47,375 bases of DNA from Lachnospiraceae bacterium (GTDB taxonomy: Bacteria; Bacillota; Clostridia; Lachnospirales; Lachnospiraceae), in assembly GCA_016284355.1 (NCBI GenBank), contig JAEEOQ010000063.1, positions 1 to 47,375 of the forward strand. Direction: 5' to 3'. This document shows, piece after piece, positions 24,641-33,523 of the stretch (position 1 is its first letter; every line of letters begins with the position of its first letter). The position numbers were made by a program, and so were the translations under genes. The notes under the pieces were generated by a model, which worked only from the letters and a program-made list of their open reading frames with translations, was not told where the DNA came from and did not search any database.

Positions 24641-25660
24641 TTATCTACGCATTGAGCTCGGCACGCATCCATACTGCTTCTTAAATGCTCTTATAAATGT
24701 TTCTGTATTTACATATCCTACCCGCTCCGAAATCTCCGCAACCGGGCAATCTGTATATTTCATAAGGCTGCACGCCTTTTCCATACGAAGTTTTTGCTGT
24801 ATCTCTTTAAACGTCATGCCTGTAAGTTTTGGTATAAGGCGGCTTACATAGCTGACAGAGTAGTGAAACTTATTTGCCACCTCATTTAAGGTAACCTTAG
24901 CGTAGTGTTCCTTTATGTATCTTATAATGGCGTAATCCGTCACATCATTTTTTGATTTAAAATCCGGCATTATGGCTTTTTTACCGTATTCTCGCATTAT
25001 ATGCATCATCGTCGAGATAAAAAGCGTAGTCTGGATCTCTTCATAGTACTCTCTTTTCTCTATTCCTTCTCTGTAAAGGTGATATATGTTTCCCGATACG
25101 GTAATGTCCTTTTTGGTAGGAAAGATTATATATGCATTGGCGGCGCCGGAATAAATACCCGAAAGAAAGAATTCCGTAAGAATGTTATCGCGCCTTAACA
25201 TTTCCGCAAATACATCTTCAAAGGTTTTCTTCTTTAAAATACAGGTAAGTACTATTCCATCGTCGTTATCTATATACATTCGGTGCATGGTGTTTGGCGC
25301 AAGTATCCACAGGTCTCCCTCTTTAAACTCATGCTTTTCCCCCATTATCCACTCGTCACAGCTGCCGCTAAGTACATAAGCGATCTCAAAAGACTCATGG
25401 GCGTGATCTACCGCCGGCTGATACCTGTCGTGACGCAATACCCTTACGCTTTCCTTGCATCCTTCCTTTGGAAAATAGACACTTTCAGGAAAAAACGTTA
25501 TGCTGTTAAGCCCCGGAACCTCCGGGATTACCAGCAGGTTTCTTTCAAAAAAGCCCTTCGGATAAGAGTCTATAAGATTTCTTATCGCCGCTTCTCCCTT
25601 ATCTTTTACCCCGGTATATTCTTTGTAAAAAATCTCCTTAGGTGTTAACTGGATAAACAT
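24641..25660 (-). CDS. AraC-family transcriptional regulator with cupin-like sensor
   Basis: 339 residues. The N-terminal half contains a cupin-type region (HDRYQPAVDHAHESFEIAYV, then GEKHEFKEGDLWILAPNTMH), which usually binds a small ligand. The C-terminal ~100 residues are the double-HTH AraC domain with VTLNEVANKFHYSVSYVSRL and CPVAEISERVGYVNTETFIR. It stands alone between convergent and downstream genes, and its targets are unknown. Regulators of this layout often control sugar uptake; the adjacent binding protein and phosphatase genes are possible targets. Confidence 0.92.
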   Translation of the reverse strand: MFIQLTPKEIFYKEYTGVKDKGEAAIRNLIDSYPKGFFERNLLVIPEVPGLNSITFFPESVYFPKEGCKESVRVLRHDRYQPAVDHAHESFEIAYVLSGSCDEWIMGEKHEFKEGDLWILAPNTMHRMYIDNDDGIVLTCILKKKTFEDVFAEMLRRDNILTEFFLSGIYSGAANAYIIFPTKKDITVSGNIYHLYREGIEKREYYEEIQTTLFISTMMHIMREYGKKAIMPDFKSKNDVTDYAIIRYIKEHYAKVTLNEVANKFHYSVSYVSRLIPKLTGMTFKEIQQKLRMEKACSLMKYTDCPVAEISERVGYVNTETFIRAFKKQYGCVPSSMRR

Positions 25661-25766
25661 TTATATCGCTCCTGACCATATTATTTTAAGTAAAAAGAAG
25701 TCCTCATATAGTTTACTATAAAAGGGCTCCTTTTTACAGGGATTTATAATGTTATTTTTTCACATA

Positions 25767-26843
25767 TTATCTTAATTTCTCACCGTTGTCTCTGAAAGAC
25801 TCATCATTGAAGGATTTCATTGTGAATTTTCCGTCTTTGTACTCAAATACTGTTACTGCACAGTTTCCGATTCCGCCAAAGCCTTCTTTTGAGCTCTCTG
25901 CCTGCCATCCTTCCGGATCAAGCTGCATGCAGATAGCCATAACAGTCATACCGTGTGTTGAAATAAGGATATTACCGCCAAGCTTCTTGTTCTCTTCTAC
26001 TGCCTGCTTAAGTACGCCTACAGCTCTTTGTCCAAGCTGATCCCAGCTCTCGCCTTCTACGTCGGTCCATCCCGTTGCAAATCTGCTTGCATCAAATGAA
26101 CCATCCTCTTTCATGAAAAGTGCTGATCCCGGGCCGCCTTCAAGGGTTCCGTAGTTCATCTCACGAAGATCCTTGCAGTGCTTAGCCTCGATAGCATTTC
26201 CGCTGTATGTAAGAGCATTTTCTGTTGTATCAACAGAACGCTCACTTGTAGAGCAGTATGCTGCTGTAAACTTGATTCCGGCATCCTTAAGACCAAGACC
26301 AAAGTTCTGAGCCTGTGTTACGCCCTTATCTGTAAGAGGTGAATCTGTCCAGCCCTGGGCGATTTCCTTTGTGTTAAAGAAAGTCTGACCATGGCGAACT
26401 ACATAAAATGTAAGCGGCTGATCCTCAGCGATATCATCAAGGTTCTTAACTGCTGTAAGCGCAGGAACGTCGTATCTTGCAGCCACTTTGCTGTAAATAA
26501 CCACGCCTGCATAGCCAAGCTTCTTGTATGCAGCAGCTGTACTTGCATTTGTGTTGATGTAGGTATACTTTGCATCTTTCTTAAATGCGTTTGCTGCAAC
26601 CTGGCCCTTCTTTGTTGCCTTAACGCCAAGTGCCTTTGCAACCTTTGCTGCGTCAACAGTGAGCTTACCGCTCTTTACTAACGCTACACCGTCAAGAGCA
26701 GTATAGCTGCCCTCTTTCTTTTCAACAAGAACAAGGTACTTTTTAGCCTTGCCTGCTGCGCTTGCACCTGCAGGGAAACTAAAAGCTCCCATGAACAGTG
26801 CAAAAACTGTTAACATTGCGATCATTCTTAAATACTTTTTCAT
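25767..26843 (-). CDS. Secreted histidine phosphatase family protein
   Basis: 358 residues from the ATG at 26843 (AAAGGAG upstream). A signal peptide ends near residue 30 (FSFPAGASAAGKAK). Residues 35-140 form an unfamiliar Ala/Lys-rich domain. The phosphatase domain starts at about 144 with FYVVRHGQTFFNTKEIAQGW; H151 in the RHG motif is the phospho-acceptor, and the second catalytic histidine is in NILISTHGMTVMA. Family members act on sugar phosphates, phytate or proteins, and export suggests an extracellular phosphate ester. It could scavenge phosphate, but no regulatory site supports this. It is divergent from the LacI gene. Confidence 0.9.
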   Translation of the reverse strand: MKKYLRMIAMLTVFALFMGAFSFPAGASAAGKAKKYLVLVEKKEGSYTALDGVALVKSGKLTVDAAKVAKALGVKATKKGQVAANAFKKDAKYTYINTNASTAAAYKKLGYAGVVIYSKVAARYDVPALTAVKNLDDIAEDQPLTFYVVRHGQTFFNTKEIAQGWTDSPLTDKGVTQAQNFGLGLKDAGIKFTAAYCSTSERSVDTTENALTYSGNAIEAKHCKDLREMNYGTLEGGPGSALFMKEDGSFDASRFATGWTDVEGESWDQLGQRAVGVLKQAVEENKKLGGNILISTHGMTVMAICMQLDPEGWQAESSKEGFGGIGNCAVTVFEYKDGKFTMKSFNDESFRDNGEKLR

Positions 26844-26986
26844 CCTGTCTGTCTCCTTTATTATTTGATCAGGTCCCCCTGTCAAAGCTATGGTAACATA
26901 ACACCGGCGGAGATATAATTGTTGTTTATGACCATTAAATTGACTTTTTTTGACATTGTTCTCTTGGCTTTATGAAGGAATGTTTC

Positions 26987-27015
26987 TTGAAAGGCGTTAT
27001 TATTTTTGCTAAAAT
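26987..27015 (+). promoter_or_regulatory. Promoter of the LacI-family gene
   Basis: TTGAAA (26987-26992), a 17-bp spacer and TAAAAT (27010-27015), 38 bp before the start codon. AAAGGGG precedes the ATG. Confidence 0.7.
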
Positions 27016-27052
27016 CCTCTATAGATAGACTTTTACTTAAAGGGGAATCATT

Positions 27053-28027
27053 ATGATAACGATCAAAGATGTAGCAAAGGAAGCCGGTGTTTCACCAAGC
27101 ACGGTTTCTATTATATTAAATGGAAAATGCGCGGAAAGAAAGATCTCTGATGCTACTCAAAATGCAGTCAGGGCAGCTATGAAAAAACTTGGCTATATTC
27201 CAAACATATCTGCAGGTAAGCTTAAGGGCGGGAGCCCCGAGCGCGTTATAGCTCTTTTTTGGACGCTTGACTACAGAGATATTATGCTTGCAAGATTCCT
27301 TAAAGGTTTGCAGGCAGAGATAACAAAAAAGAAACTTAACTTCAAGATTGAGATAATCCCATATAAAAATGATGAGCTAAGCCACGAAACAGCCCTTGCT
27401 TCTGTCGCTGATTTTCATGCCGCCATAATTGCAAATGCCGGCGCAGCGGACATGGAGTTTTTAAAAGGCCTTGATCCGCTTATCCCTATAGTTCTTTACA
27501 ACAGAAAAGCAGAAAATTACGGCGGAGTTTATATTGACGATGCGGAGATCGCTAAGGCTTCTTACTCAGTTCTTAAAGACTGCAAACGTGTAACGGTAGT
27601 TGACGTACCACACGCATTTCCGGGTATGGCGGTGCGAGACCGGAAACTTACCGAGCTTCTTGGAAAAGCCCATCTTGCCACGGTTTATTCAGAGACAAAC
27701 AACGCCGAAGGCGGCTACAATGTATGCGAAAAGATTGATTTTAAAAAAACTGACGCAATTTATACGCCAAGTGATATGATAGCCCTTGGCATCCTTAACT
27801 ATGCTTATAAAAACAATATAAAGGTTCCGCAGGAAGTTAAACTTCTTTCCATAGGAAACGGTCTTGTTCAGATGGACGAATACATAGGGCCGGGACTTTC
27901 CACCATCGACATTCCTCTTGAGGAAATGGCAGGAAAATGCCTTTCCCTTCTTACCGACGAGCTTAACGGCAAGCCTGCTAAGAGCATAAAGGTTAAACCA
28001 AAAACAGTGCTTCGCGGAACTATCTGA
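27053..28027 (+). CDS. LacI-family transcriptional regulator
   Basis: 324 residues. The N-terminal HTH with hinge helix reads ITIKDVAKEAGVSPSTVSII, then NGKCAERKISDATQNAVRAA and MKKLGYIPN. The remainder is a periplasmic-binding-protein-like effector domain (about 60-324). It is a single-gene unit divergent from the secreted phosphatase gene and convergent with the membrane-protein operon. The sugar it senses and the operon it controls are not evident. Confidence 0.94.
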   Translation: MITIKDVAKEAGVSPSTVSIILNGKCAERKISDATQNAVRAAMKKLGYIPNISAGKLKGGSPERVIALFWTLDYRDIMLARFLKGLQAEITKKKLNFKIEIIPYKNDELSHETALASVADFHAAIIANAGAADMEFLKGLDPLIPIVLYNRKAENYGGVYIDDAEIAKASYSVLKDCKRVTVVDVPHAFPGMAVRDRKLTELLGKAHLATVYSETNNAEGGYNVCEKIDFKKTDAIYTPSDMIALGILNYAYKNNIKVPQEVKLLSIGNGLVQMDEYIGPGLSTIDIPLEEMAGKCLSLLTDELNGKPAKSIKVKPKTVLRGTI

Positions 28028-28041
28028 CGCAAAGCACTGTT
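28003..28041 (-). terminator. Terminator between the LacI gene and the membrane-protein operon
   Basis: AACAGTGCTT (28003-28012) pairs with AAGCACTGTT (28032-28041), plus GCG/CGC past one mismatch. On the minus strand the hairpin is followed by TTTTTGG, so it mainly serves the membrane-protein operon. It includes the LacI stop codon on the other strand. Confidence 0.75.
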
Positions 28042-28064
28042 AAAAGGACTATTTTATATCAATT

Positions 28065-28733
28065 TTACTGTTTTAATCTGTTAAGCTTCCATAGTACAAG
28101 GCTTATTATGTAGGTTATAACTGTTACAAGCGGCAACACGATCACTGCGCTCCAGACACCGGCCACCAGAAAACCGTACCAGTCATGTACCGCAGGTACC
28201 ATACCGTTTTCTGAATGCATAACTGCATTTGTTATGTAAAAAACGCCGTAGATCGGCATCGTGATCATTCCTGTAAAGGTGTGTTTAAAATTTATATCCT
28301 TTGTTCTTTCAAAGCCAAGAAAAACCACAAGTGCTAAAACCGGATTAAGAAGATGCATAAAGAAATTGCTGTCGGTAAAGAGTGAGAGCCAGTTGTACTG
28401 CGCTGTAGGTGCAAGGAAAAAGATAGTTACCAGCATGGTAAGGGTAACGCCAACTGTACCCATAAGCTTAATAACCTTTGCAAATACAGGTATGCCCTGC
28501 GCTTTTCCGCGCAAAACTCTAAGGTCACAGATAAGCATTAGTAAAGCGGCTAATCCCATAAGAATATTTGAATCAACCGTGTAATACTTAAGGCTTGCAA
28601 GCCTTGCCGCAGACAAGCTTGAATGTTTTGCAAGTTTAATACCGCTCATCATCCACGCAACCGAAAACAGCACCGCAACAAACAGCGCTGTATTAAGGCA
28701 AAAAGCCACATTGATCTTCTTCTTTTCGTTCAT
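28065..28733 (-). CDS. Pr6Pr-like integral membrane protein of unknown function
   Basis: 222 residues with about six membrane segments (near 10-30, 48-70, 84-106, 114-138, 148-168, 182-212). Features such as YYTVDSNILMGLAALLML and NFFMHLLNPVLALVVFLGF resemble the Pr6Pr family of predicted membrane proteins. No function is known. The ATG at 28733 is chosen because GGGGGAT lies upstream and the region before it overlaps the BirA end with no conserved sequence. It is 37 bp downstream of birA, probably in one operon. Confidence 0.72.
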   Translation of the reverse strand: MNEKKKINVAFCLNTALFVAVLFSVAWMMSGIKLAKHSSLSAARLASLKYYTVDSNILMGLAALLMLICDLRVLRGKAQGIPVFAKVIKLMGTVGVTLTMLVTIFFLAPTAQYNWLSLFTDSNFFMHLLNPVLALVVFLGFERTKDINFKHTFTGMITMPIYGVFYITNAVMHSENGMVPAVHDWYGFLVAGVWSAVIVLPLVTVITYIISLVLWKLNRLKQ

Positions 28734-28770
28734 ACCTAAATCCCCCTTTAAAAAATATAACTCGATTATA

Positions 28771-29547
28771 TCACATATTATCTGCAATAACCACCGATAC
28801 CTCACCTGTTGAAAGGCCTTCCGTTTTTCCGTCATCATACCTTACCACAAGGCGCAGTTTTTCATCCACATCAAGCACAATTGCAGGGATTGCCTCGTTA
28901 TCTTTTTCGGGATGAAGCTTAATATTTTTATGTACCAATACTCTTTTTCCTATAAGGAAAGAGCGATTTTTGTATTCGGAAAGGAAGGCCGGAAAAGGAA
29001 GCTGCGCATAGTATCTGTCAAACACTTCAAGTACCTTATCTATGACACGCTGCCTGATCGCATCATCTGCATTAACTCTCCCAAATACTGAGCCCGCATT
29101 TGGAAGCTCTGCAGGAAAACCACCCTCCGGGTCATAAAGATTTATGCCGATCCCGACTATAGCATATTCAATGGCGCCGCTCTCAGGGTTTATCTGTCCT
29201 TCTGTAAGGATTCCGCATACTTTTTTATCGTTAAAATAGATGTCATTTACCCACTTGATACCTGCTTCTTTGCCTGTTACTTCCTCTACCGCAAAGGCTA
29301 CCGCCACAGCTGCAGCCGTAGTAAGAAGCGTCGCCTTATCCGGGTCAAATCTCGGCCTTACAAGAATACTCATATAAATACTGCCGGAATCCGGCGAAAA
29401 AAAGCTCCTTCCAAGACGGCCTTTGCCTGCGGTCTGCATTTTGGCAGCAACTACCGTCCCTTCCGCCGCTCCGCTTTCTGCCATTTCCTTTAACACCGTA
29501 TTTGTCGAAGTCACCGTGTCTTTATTTATTAAGTTAATTATCATCAT
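28771..29547 (-). CDS. birA: Biotin--[acetyl-CoA-carboxylase] ligase, single-domain
   Basis: 258 residues. The biotinyl-AMP loop reads GKGRLGR (41-47; GRGRxGR in most relatives), and the catalytic lysine lies in IKWVNDIYFNDKKVCGILTE. A C-terminal SH3-like domain follows (about 215-258). There is no N-terminal HTH, so unlike the E. coli protein it should not act as a repressor. It joins biotin to carboxyltransferase carrier proteins. It lies 14 bp after the DUF4143 ATPase gene; the pairing looks positional rather than functional. Confidence 0.93.
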   Translation of the reverse strand: MMIINLINKDTVTSTNTVLKEMAESGAAEGTVVAAKMQTAGKGRLGRSFFSPDSGSIYMSILVRPRFDPDKATLLTTAAAVAVAFAVEEVTGKEAGIKWVNDIYFNDKKVCGILTEGQINPESGAIEYAIVGIGINLYDPEGGFPAELPNAGSVFGRVNADDAIRQRVIDKVLEVFDRYYAQLPFPAFLSEYKNRSFLIGKRVLVHKNIKLHPEKDNEAIPAIVLDVDEKLRLVVRYDDGKTEGLSTGEVSVVIADNM

Positions 29548-29561
29548 ATCACCTTCAGTTT

Positions 29562-30902
29562 TTACAGCGGTGCTATCTTATCTTCAAGCCCAACATCCGT
29601 CTTTTCACAAAGTACACCTGTCATATAGATTGGAAGATAAGTGATGGCATCGCTTTTTTCTACATTATTTACAGATAGTACATATGCTTTATTAAGTTTC
29701 TTATTTTCCATAAGGTGGTTGAGCGCCGCATGTTTTTTATAATCGCTTCCCGATTTTACTTCAAGTGGCAGCACTTTACCATCTTTTTCAATAATGAAAT
29801 CAACCTCGCCAACAGCCTGCTTTTTAAAGTAATACGGATCAATTCCGGCAGCAGCTATCTCCTCTGCTACATAGTTTTCAAATAAGGCCCCACAGTTAAT
29901 CTCCTTTTCAGGATTCATATCAAGTATTTCTTTTCTTACAGCATCCGGATAACAACTTGTAAGTAACCCCACATCACTTAAGAACAGTTTAAAAACGTTG
30001 GTCTCTTTTGACATTTTAAGGGGGCTTTTTACGTCATCCACTATATAAGTTGGAATGGCCACAGATGCGTCTTTTAGCCATAAAAAGCTTTCTTCGTAAC
30101 GATCAAATTTCAGCTCTTTATTAAGCATAGTAAAGGAAAACCTTCTGTTTTGCTTATTTAGCTGGGACGGAATATTGTCGTATACCGATATGATCTTCAG
30201 TCTTTTATTTTCCTGCTCGTATTTTGTAAAGTCACCCTTGTATTGGTTTATAATGTTGCTCTGTTCATTATAAATAAGAGACAGACTGCTTGACTTGCAG
30301 TACACATCCACAACTGCCGGCATCCCGCCCACCACAAGATAGTAATAAAACGCTCTCGTAAGCTTATCGTGGACTATATCATCCAGCGCTTTCTCCTCGT
30401 TAAAACATTCTCTCATATGAGATATATAGTTCTCACTGACACCTGCTGCCAGCGCAAATTCCTCAAAATCCATAGGCTTCATCTGAAATGATTCCATATA
30501 ACCAACAGGAACCGAAGTGATTCCTTTAAGCTCTACCCCAAGGTTAGAGCCGCTCAAGATATACCTATATTTCCCTTCATCCACAAGAAATTTGATCTTC
30601 GTCACTATGTCAGGATAAGCCTGTATCTCGTCAAGAAATATTACTGACTCACTTTCCGTAAGAGGGCTTTCTGAATAAAGGGCAAGTGTTTTTGAAATAT
30701 CTGCTGCATTTTCGATAGACTGCAGTTTATTTAAAATGTCGGTTCTCTCTATAAGGTTATACTCGCAGTAGGAAATTCCGTTTTTTTTCAAAGTCTCCCT
30801 TATCAGATATGTTTTTCCAACCTGCCTTGCTCCATAAATAAGCAGTGCCTTTTTACTGCTTTCTATCCAATTTTGTATTTTACTCTCACATTTTCTATAC
30901 AT
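29562..30902 (-). CDS. AAA-type ATPase with DUF4143 domain
   Basis: 446 residues. The Walker A motif GARQVGKT lies at 24-31, Walker B SVIFLDEIQ at about 86-94 and a sensor-like YILSGSNLG follows. The C-terminal DUF4143 part contains CGALFENYVAEEIAAAG and a PD-(D/E)xK-like block (VDFIIEKDGKVLPLEVKSG). Proteins of this group are very common, often variable between strains, and of unknown function; defence or toxin-like roles have been suggested, without proof. No partner gene is adjacent. Neighbouring sequence shows no mobile-element genes. Confidence 0.9.
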   Translation of the reverse strand: MYRKCESKIQNWIESSKKALLIYGARQVGKTYLIRETLKKNGISYCEYNLIERTDILNKLQSIENAADISKTLALYSESPLTESESVIFLDEIQAYPDIVTKIKFLVDEGKYRYILSGSNLGVELKGITSVPVGYMESFQMKPMDFEEFALAAGVSENYISHMRECFNEEKALDDIVHDKLTRAFYYYLVVGGMPAVVDVYCKSSSLSLIYNEQSNIINQYKGDFTKYEQENKRLKIISVYDNIPSQLNKQNRRFSFTMLNKELKFDRYEESFLWLKDASVAIPTYIVDDVKSPLKMSKETNVFKLFLSDVGLLTSCYPDAVRKEILDMNPEKEINCGALFENYVAEEIAAAGIDPYYFKKQAVGEVDFIIEKDGKVLPLEVKSGSDYKKHAALNHLMENKKLNKAYVLSVNNVEKSDAITYLPIYMTGVLCEKTDVGLEDKIAPL

Positions 30903-31010
30903 AGTTACCCTCGTTTCAGTGCCATATGACTAAACCCGCCTGTTTACAAGGATATTATAACTCATTGCTTTGCACATTTCAACATTTTGCCCCGAAATTT
31001 AAATGCAAAA

Positions 31011-31060
31011 CGGGGCAAAATGCCCCGAAATATAAATCAAAAACGGGGCAAAATGCCCCG
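31011..31060. terminator. Tandem near-identical terminator hairpins
   Basis: CGGGGCAAAATGCCCCG occurs at 31011-31027 and again at 31044-31060. On the minus strand each hairpin is followed by TTTT, which suits the carboxylesterase transcript; on the plus strand the second is followed by TTTTTT. A half copy (TTTTGCCCCG at about 30985-30994) can also pair with the first. The doubling looks like a short local duplication. Confidence 0.85.
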
Positions 31061-31103
31061 TTTTTTAAGTCAAGTGCCTCTAAACCTTGATATCACTGCC
31101 TTT

Positions 31104-32663
31104 TTAGTGCTCTATCTTCTGCTTTCCAAATTCAAATGGCTTTGCATTCTTATCTACAAGTGGGATAAGTGCGTGGTCATGGTTGTGGCGAACTTCACAC
31201 TTCTCGTCGAAGATCATGGTTGCTTCATCACCGTCTACGCATGCAGGCCAGTCAGGAAGTCCTGCGTGTCCCGGCTTTCCGGTCTTTGCAAAACTGATCC
31301 ATGCGCCAAATACATTTGCCTCAAGCTTGTCTGAAACGCCTTCCTTACAGCATACAGGTACAAGATCTGTATTGTGGAATACGAAAGGAATCTCAGAGCA
31401 GTGCCATGCAGGCTTGCCCTCTTCATATGGGAACTCATACGCAAAAAGGTATGAGTATGTAGGTGCCTCATGGTGATATGACTTCTTGTCGATGAAATCC
31501 ATTGAAGGAAGTCTGAACCATGAATCAAGTACTGCAAGGTCTACAAGCGGCTTATCAGGATATGCCTTCTTGTAAAGAGGGATCATCTCGTCTGTTGCAT
31601 CGCCAAATTTATCTCTAATGATCTTTGTTGCTTCCTCATCGCTCATAGTGTGTCTGCCGGGCTGTGTTGGTCCGAATGCAAACTCACCAAATACTGTTCC
31701 GATCATAACAGGAATGGTCTTTGCATGATCTGTAAAGCCTACGCTTCTTGGATCGCCCTTGTAATATTCGCCCGGCTGCGGGTTTCCGCCTACATATTTG
31801 CCCTGCATAGCAAGAGGCATCATTACCTTTCCATATGCAGCTGCAAGATCGCGGTATGGCATGGTCTCAAGCTTATCTACGTCTGATTCTGTAAGGCCAA
31901 GCTCCTTAAGTACTGCAAGAACGATCTCTTTTCCATCTCCCGGTGCCACATCAAAGAATCTTCTTCCCTGAACATCAAGAAGTCCACTCTGTACTACACC
32001 CTTCTGGAAAAGACCGTCTGCTGCAGGTGTGTTCATAAGAACCCAAACCTTAGCACCGCCGCCTGACTGTCCGAAAATGGTAACATTTTCAGGGTCTCCG
32101 CCGAAGGCTGCAATATTGTCATGTACCCACTGAAGTGAGGCAACCATGTCGGCTGTTCCCACATTTCCGGAGTTCTTGTATTTCTCTCCAAATGGAGACA
32201 TATCAAAATAACCTAAAATATTAAGTCTGTGGTTTACGGTAACTACTACAACATCGCCGTTCTCACACATTGCCTGTCCGTCGTATGCTACCTGCTCGAT
32301 TGATGAACCTGCTGCAAATCCGCCGCCGTGGAACCATACGAGTACCGGCTTTTTAGCGTCTGTATTGATCTGCTTTGTCCAGATGTTAAGAGACTGGCAA
32401 TTCTCATCCTGCGGCCAGTATCTGTGCGGCACAAGCTGCTCGTTTGTAGGGTTGTCCTGGTTCTGGAGAGGACAAACATAGCCGTAAGCAAGGGCATCCT
32501 TTATTCCTTCCCATGCAGGAACCTCTTCAGGCATCTGCCATCTTTTTGCGTTGGCATATTTAATGCCTTCAAAATTATAAATACCGTCAAGCTTAAAGCC
32601 TCTGATCTTTCCCTTAGGGGTATTAACTACGGTATCTGTGTTGTTACATACGTAATTTCTCAT
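31104..32663 (-). CDS. Type-B carboxylesterase/lipase family protein
   Basis: 519 residues, full family length, with no signal peptide. The oxyanion-hole motif WFHGGGF is at about 110-116 and the nucleophile S200 lies in FGQSGGG (the family consensus is GESAGG, so two positions differ). Acid and histidine candidates are in GTVFGEFAFG and HCSEIPFVFHNTD. It hydrolyses carboxylic esters in the cytoplasm; the substrate is unknown, possibly plant-derived acyl esters. AAGGAGG precedes the ATG. It is a single-gene unit ended by tandem terminators. Confidence 0.9.
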   Translation of the reverse strand: MRNYVCNNTDTVVNTPKGKIRGFKLDGIYNFEGIKYANAKRWQMPEEVPAWEGIKDALAYGYVCPLQNQDNPTNEQLVPHRYWPQDENCQSLNIWTKQINTDAKKPVLVWFHGGGFAAGSSIEQVAYDGQAMCENGDVVVVTVNHRLNILGYFDMSPFGEKYKNSGNVGTADMVASLQWVHDNIAAFGGDPENVTIFGQSGGGAKVWVLMNTPAADGLFQKGVVQSGLLDVQGRRFFDVAPGDGKEIVLAVLKELGLTESDVDKLETMPYRDLAAAYGKVMMPLAMQGKYVGGNPQPGEYYKGDPRSVGFTDHAKTIPVMIGTVFGEFAFGPTQPGRHTMSDEEATKIIRDKFGDATDEMIPLYKKAYPDKPLVDLAVLDSWFRLPSMDFIDKKSYHHEAPTYSYLFAYEFPYEEGKPAWHCSEIPFVFHNTDLVPVCCKEGVSDKLEANVFGAWISFAKTGKPGHAGLPDWPACVDGDEATMIFDEKCEVRHNHDHALIPLVDKNAKPFEFGKQKIEH

Positions 32664-32710
32664 TTCTTAATCCTCCTTAATTTCTGTCTGTCTCATTAGC
32701 GACTAATAAA

Positions 32711-32739
32711 ATCATAGCAAAGAGACCGCAGTTTTTAAA
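32711..32739 (-). promoter_or_regulatory. Promoter of the carboxylesterase gene
   Basis: On the minus strand TTTAAA (complement of 32734-32739), 17 bp, then TATGAT (complement of 32711-32716). Just downstream, ATTAG-CGA-CTAAT (32695-32707) is a small inverted repeat where the transcript should begin, possibly an operator. Confidence 0.6.
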
Positions 32740-32822
32740 TGCCTCCTTTTTCAAAAGGGTGCCTTGTTTTTCACTTTTGGGCATTTTTAGATTAAAAAAT
32801 GATTAATGTTGTAACTATATCG

Positions 32823-32851
32823 TTTACGTTAGTGCTTTACTGTGTTAGAAT
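32823..32851 (+). promoter_or_regulatory. Promoter of the DUF975 gene
   Basis: TTTACG (32823-32828), a 17-bp spacer and TAGAAT (32846-32851), about 54 bp before the chosen start. Confidence 0.6.
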
Positions 32852-32904
32852 TACAGTGTAGGTATTTTTATATTCTATTTATGAAAGTTGAGGTAATAAA
32901 AATT

Positions 32905-33516
32905 ATGAAAACAGCATCAGAATACCGTCTTGAAGCAAGAGAAGCACTTAGAGGCAGCTGGGGTCTTGCGATTGGGATCACCGTAGTTTTTGCTATTATA
33001 ACCGGTGCCCTTTCTTCAACATTCGCAGGACTTATTATTCTTGGAGGCGCCTTTTATGTAGGTATCAGCATCACGTTTGTAAACCTTTTCAGACGTGGAA
33101 CCCTCCAGTTTTCAGACCTTTTCTCAGGCTTTTCTGCTGTTGAGTTTACAGCAACCATTGGAGTTTACGTAAAGACACTTCTCTTTACCTGGCTTTGGTC
33201 ACTTCTTTTCGTGATCCCTGGTATTATAAAGGGATTTGGCTACTCTATGGCTCCTTACATTTTAGCAGATCACCCTGGTATCACCGGCGGCGAGGCACTT
33301 GCTCTTTCAACAGAGCTTATGGCAGGTAAGAAATGGAATCTCTTCTGCTTATTATTAAGCTTTATCGGTTGGGATATCCTTTCAATCTTTACACTCGGTA
33401 TCCTTCAGCTTTGGATCACCCCTTGGAAGTATGCTGCAACGGCAAACTTCTATGAGTCGATCAAAGATCAGGTTTATATTCCGGGCGAAGCTACAAGCCA
33501 GACAACAGAAGTTTAA
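32905..33516 (+). CDS. DUF975 family membrane protein
   Basis: 203 residues. The start MKTASEYRLEAREALRGSWG is the family's typical N-terminus, which is why the ATG at 32905 is preferred over in-frame starts further upstream; GAGGT lies about 11 nt before it. Several hydrophobic segments follow, including the conserved FVIPGIIKGFGYSMAPYILA and a later LLLSFIGWDILSIFTLGILQ. Function is unknown. It is a single-gene unit with its own promoter and is followed by a large palindrome. Confidence 0.88.
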   Translation: MKTASEYRLEAREALRGSWGLAIGITVVFAIITGALSSTFAGLIILGGAFYVGISITFVNLFRRGTLQFSDLFSGFSAVEFTATIGVYVKTLLFTWLWSLLFVIPGIIKGFGYSMAPYILADHPGITGGEALALSTELMAGKKWNLFCLLLSFIGWDILSIFTLGILQLWITPWKYAATANFYESIKDQVYIPGEATSQTTEV

Positions 33517-33523
33517 TACAAAC

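Noticed and set aside
26391-26681. Cys-rich plus-strand ORF (many CC and CVC motifs)
   Set aside because: It is the antisense of the Ala/Lys-rich domain of the secreted phosphatase, where GCA codons read as TGC on the other strand; not a peptide gene.
30985-31060. CRISPR-like short repeats with spacers
   Set aside because: Only two full palindromic units with nearly identical AT-rich spacers; this is a duplicated terminator, not an array.
30987-31334. Plus-strand ORF with repeated KRGKMPR segments
   Set aside because: The repeats are simply translation of the tandem terminator hairpins, and the rest lies antisense to the carboxylesterase gene; there is no ribosome binding site.
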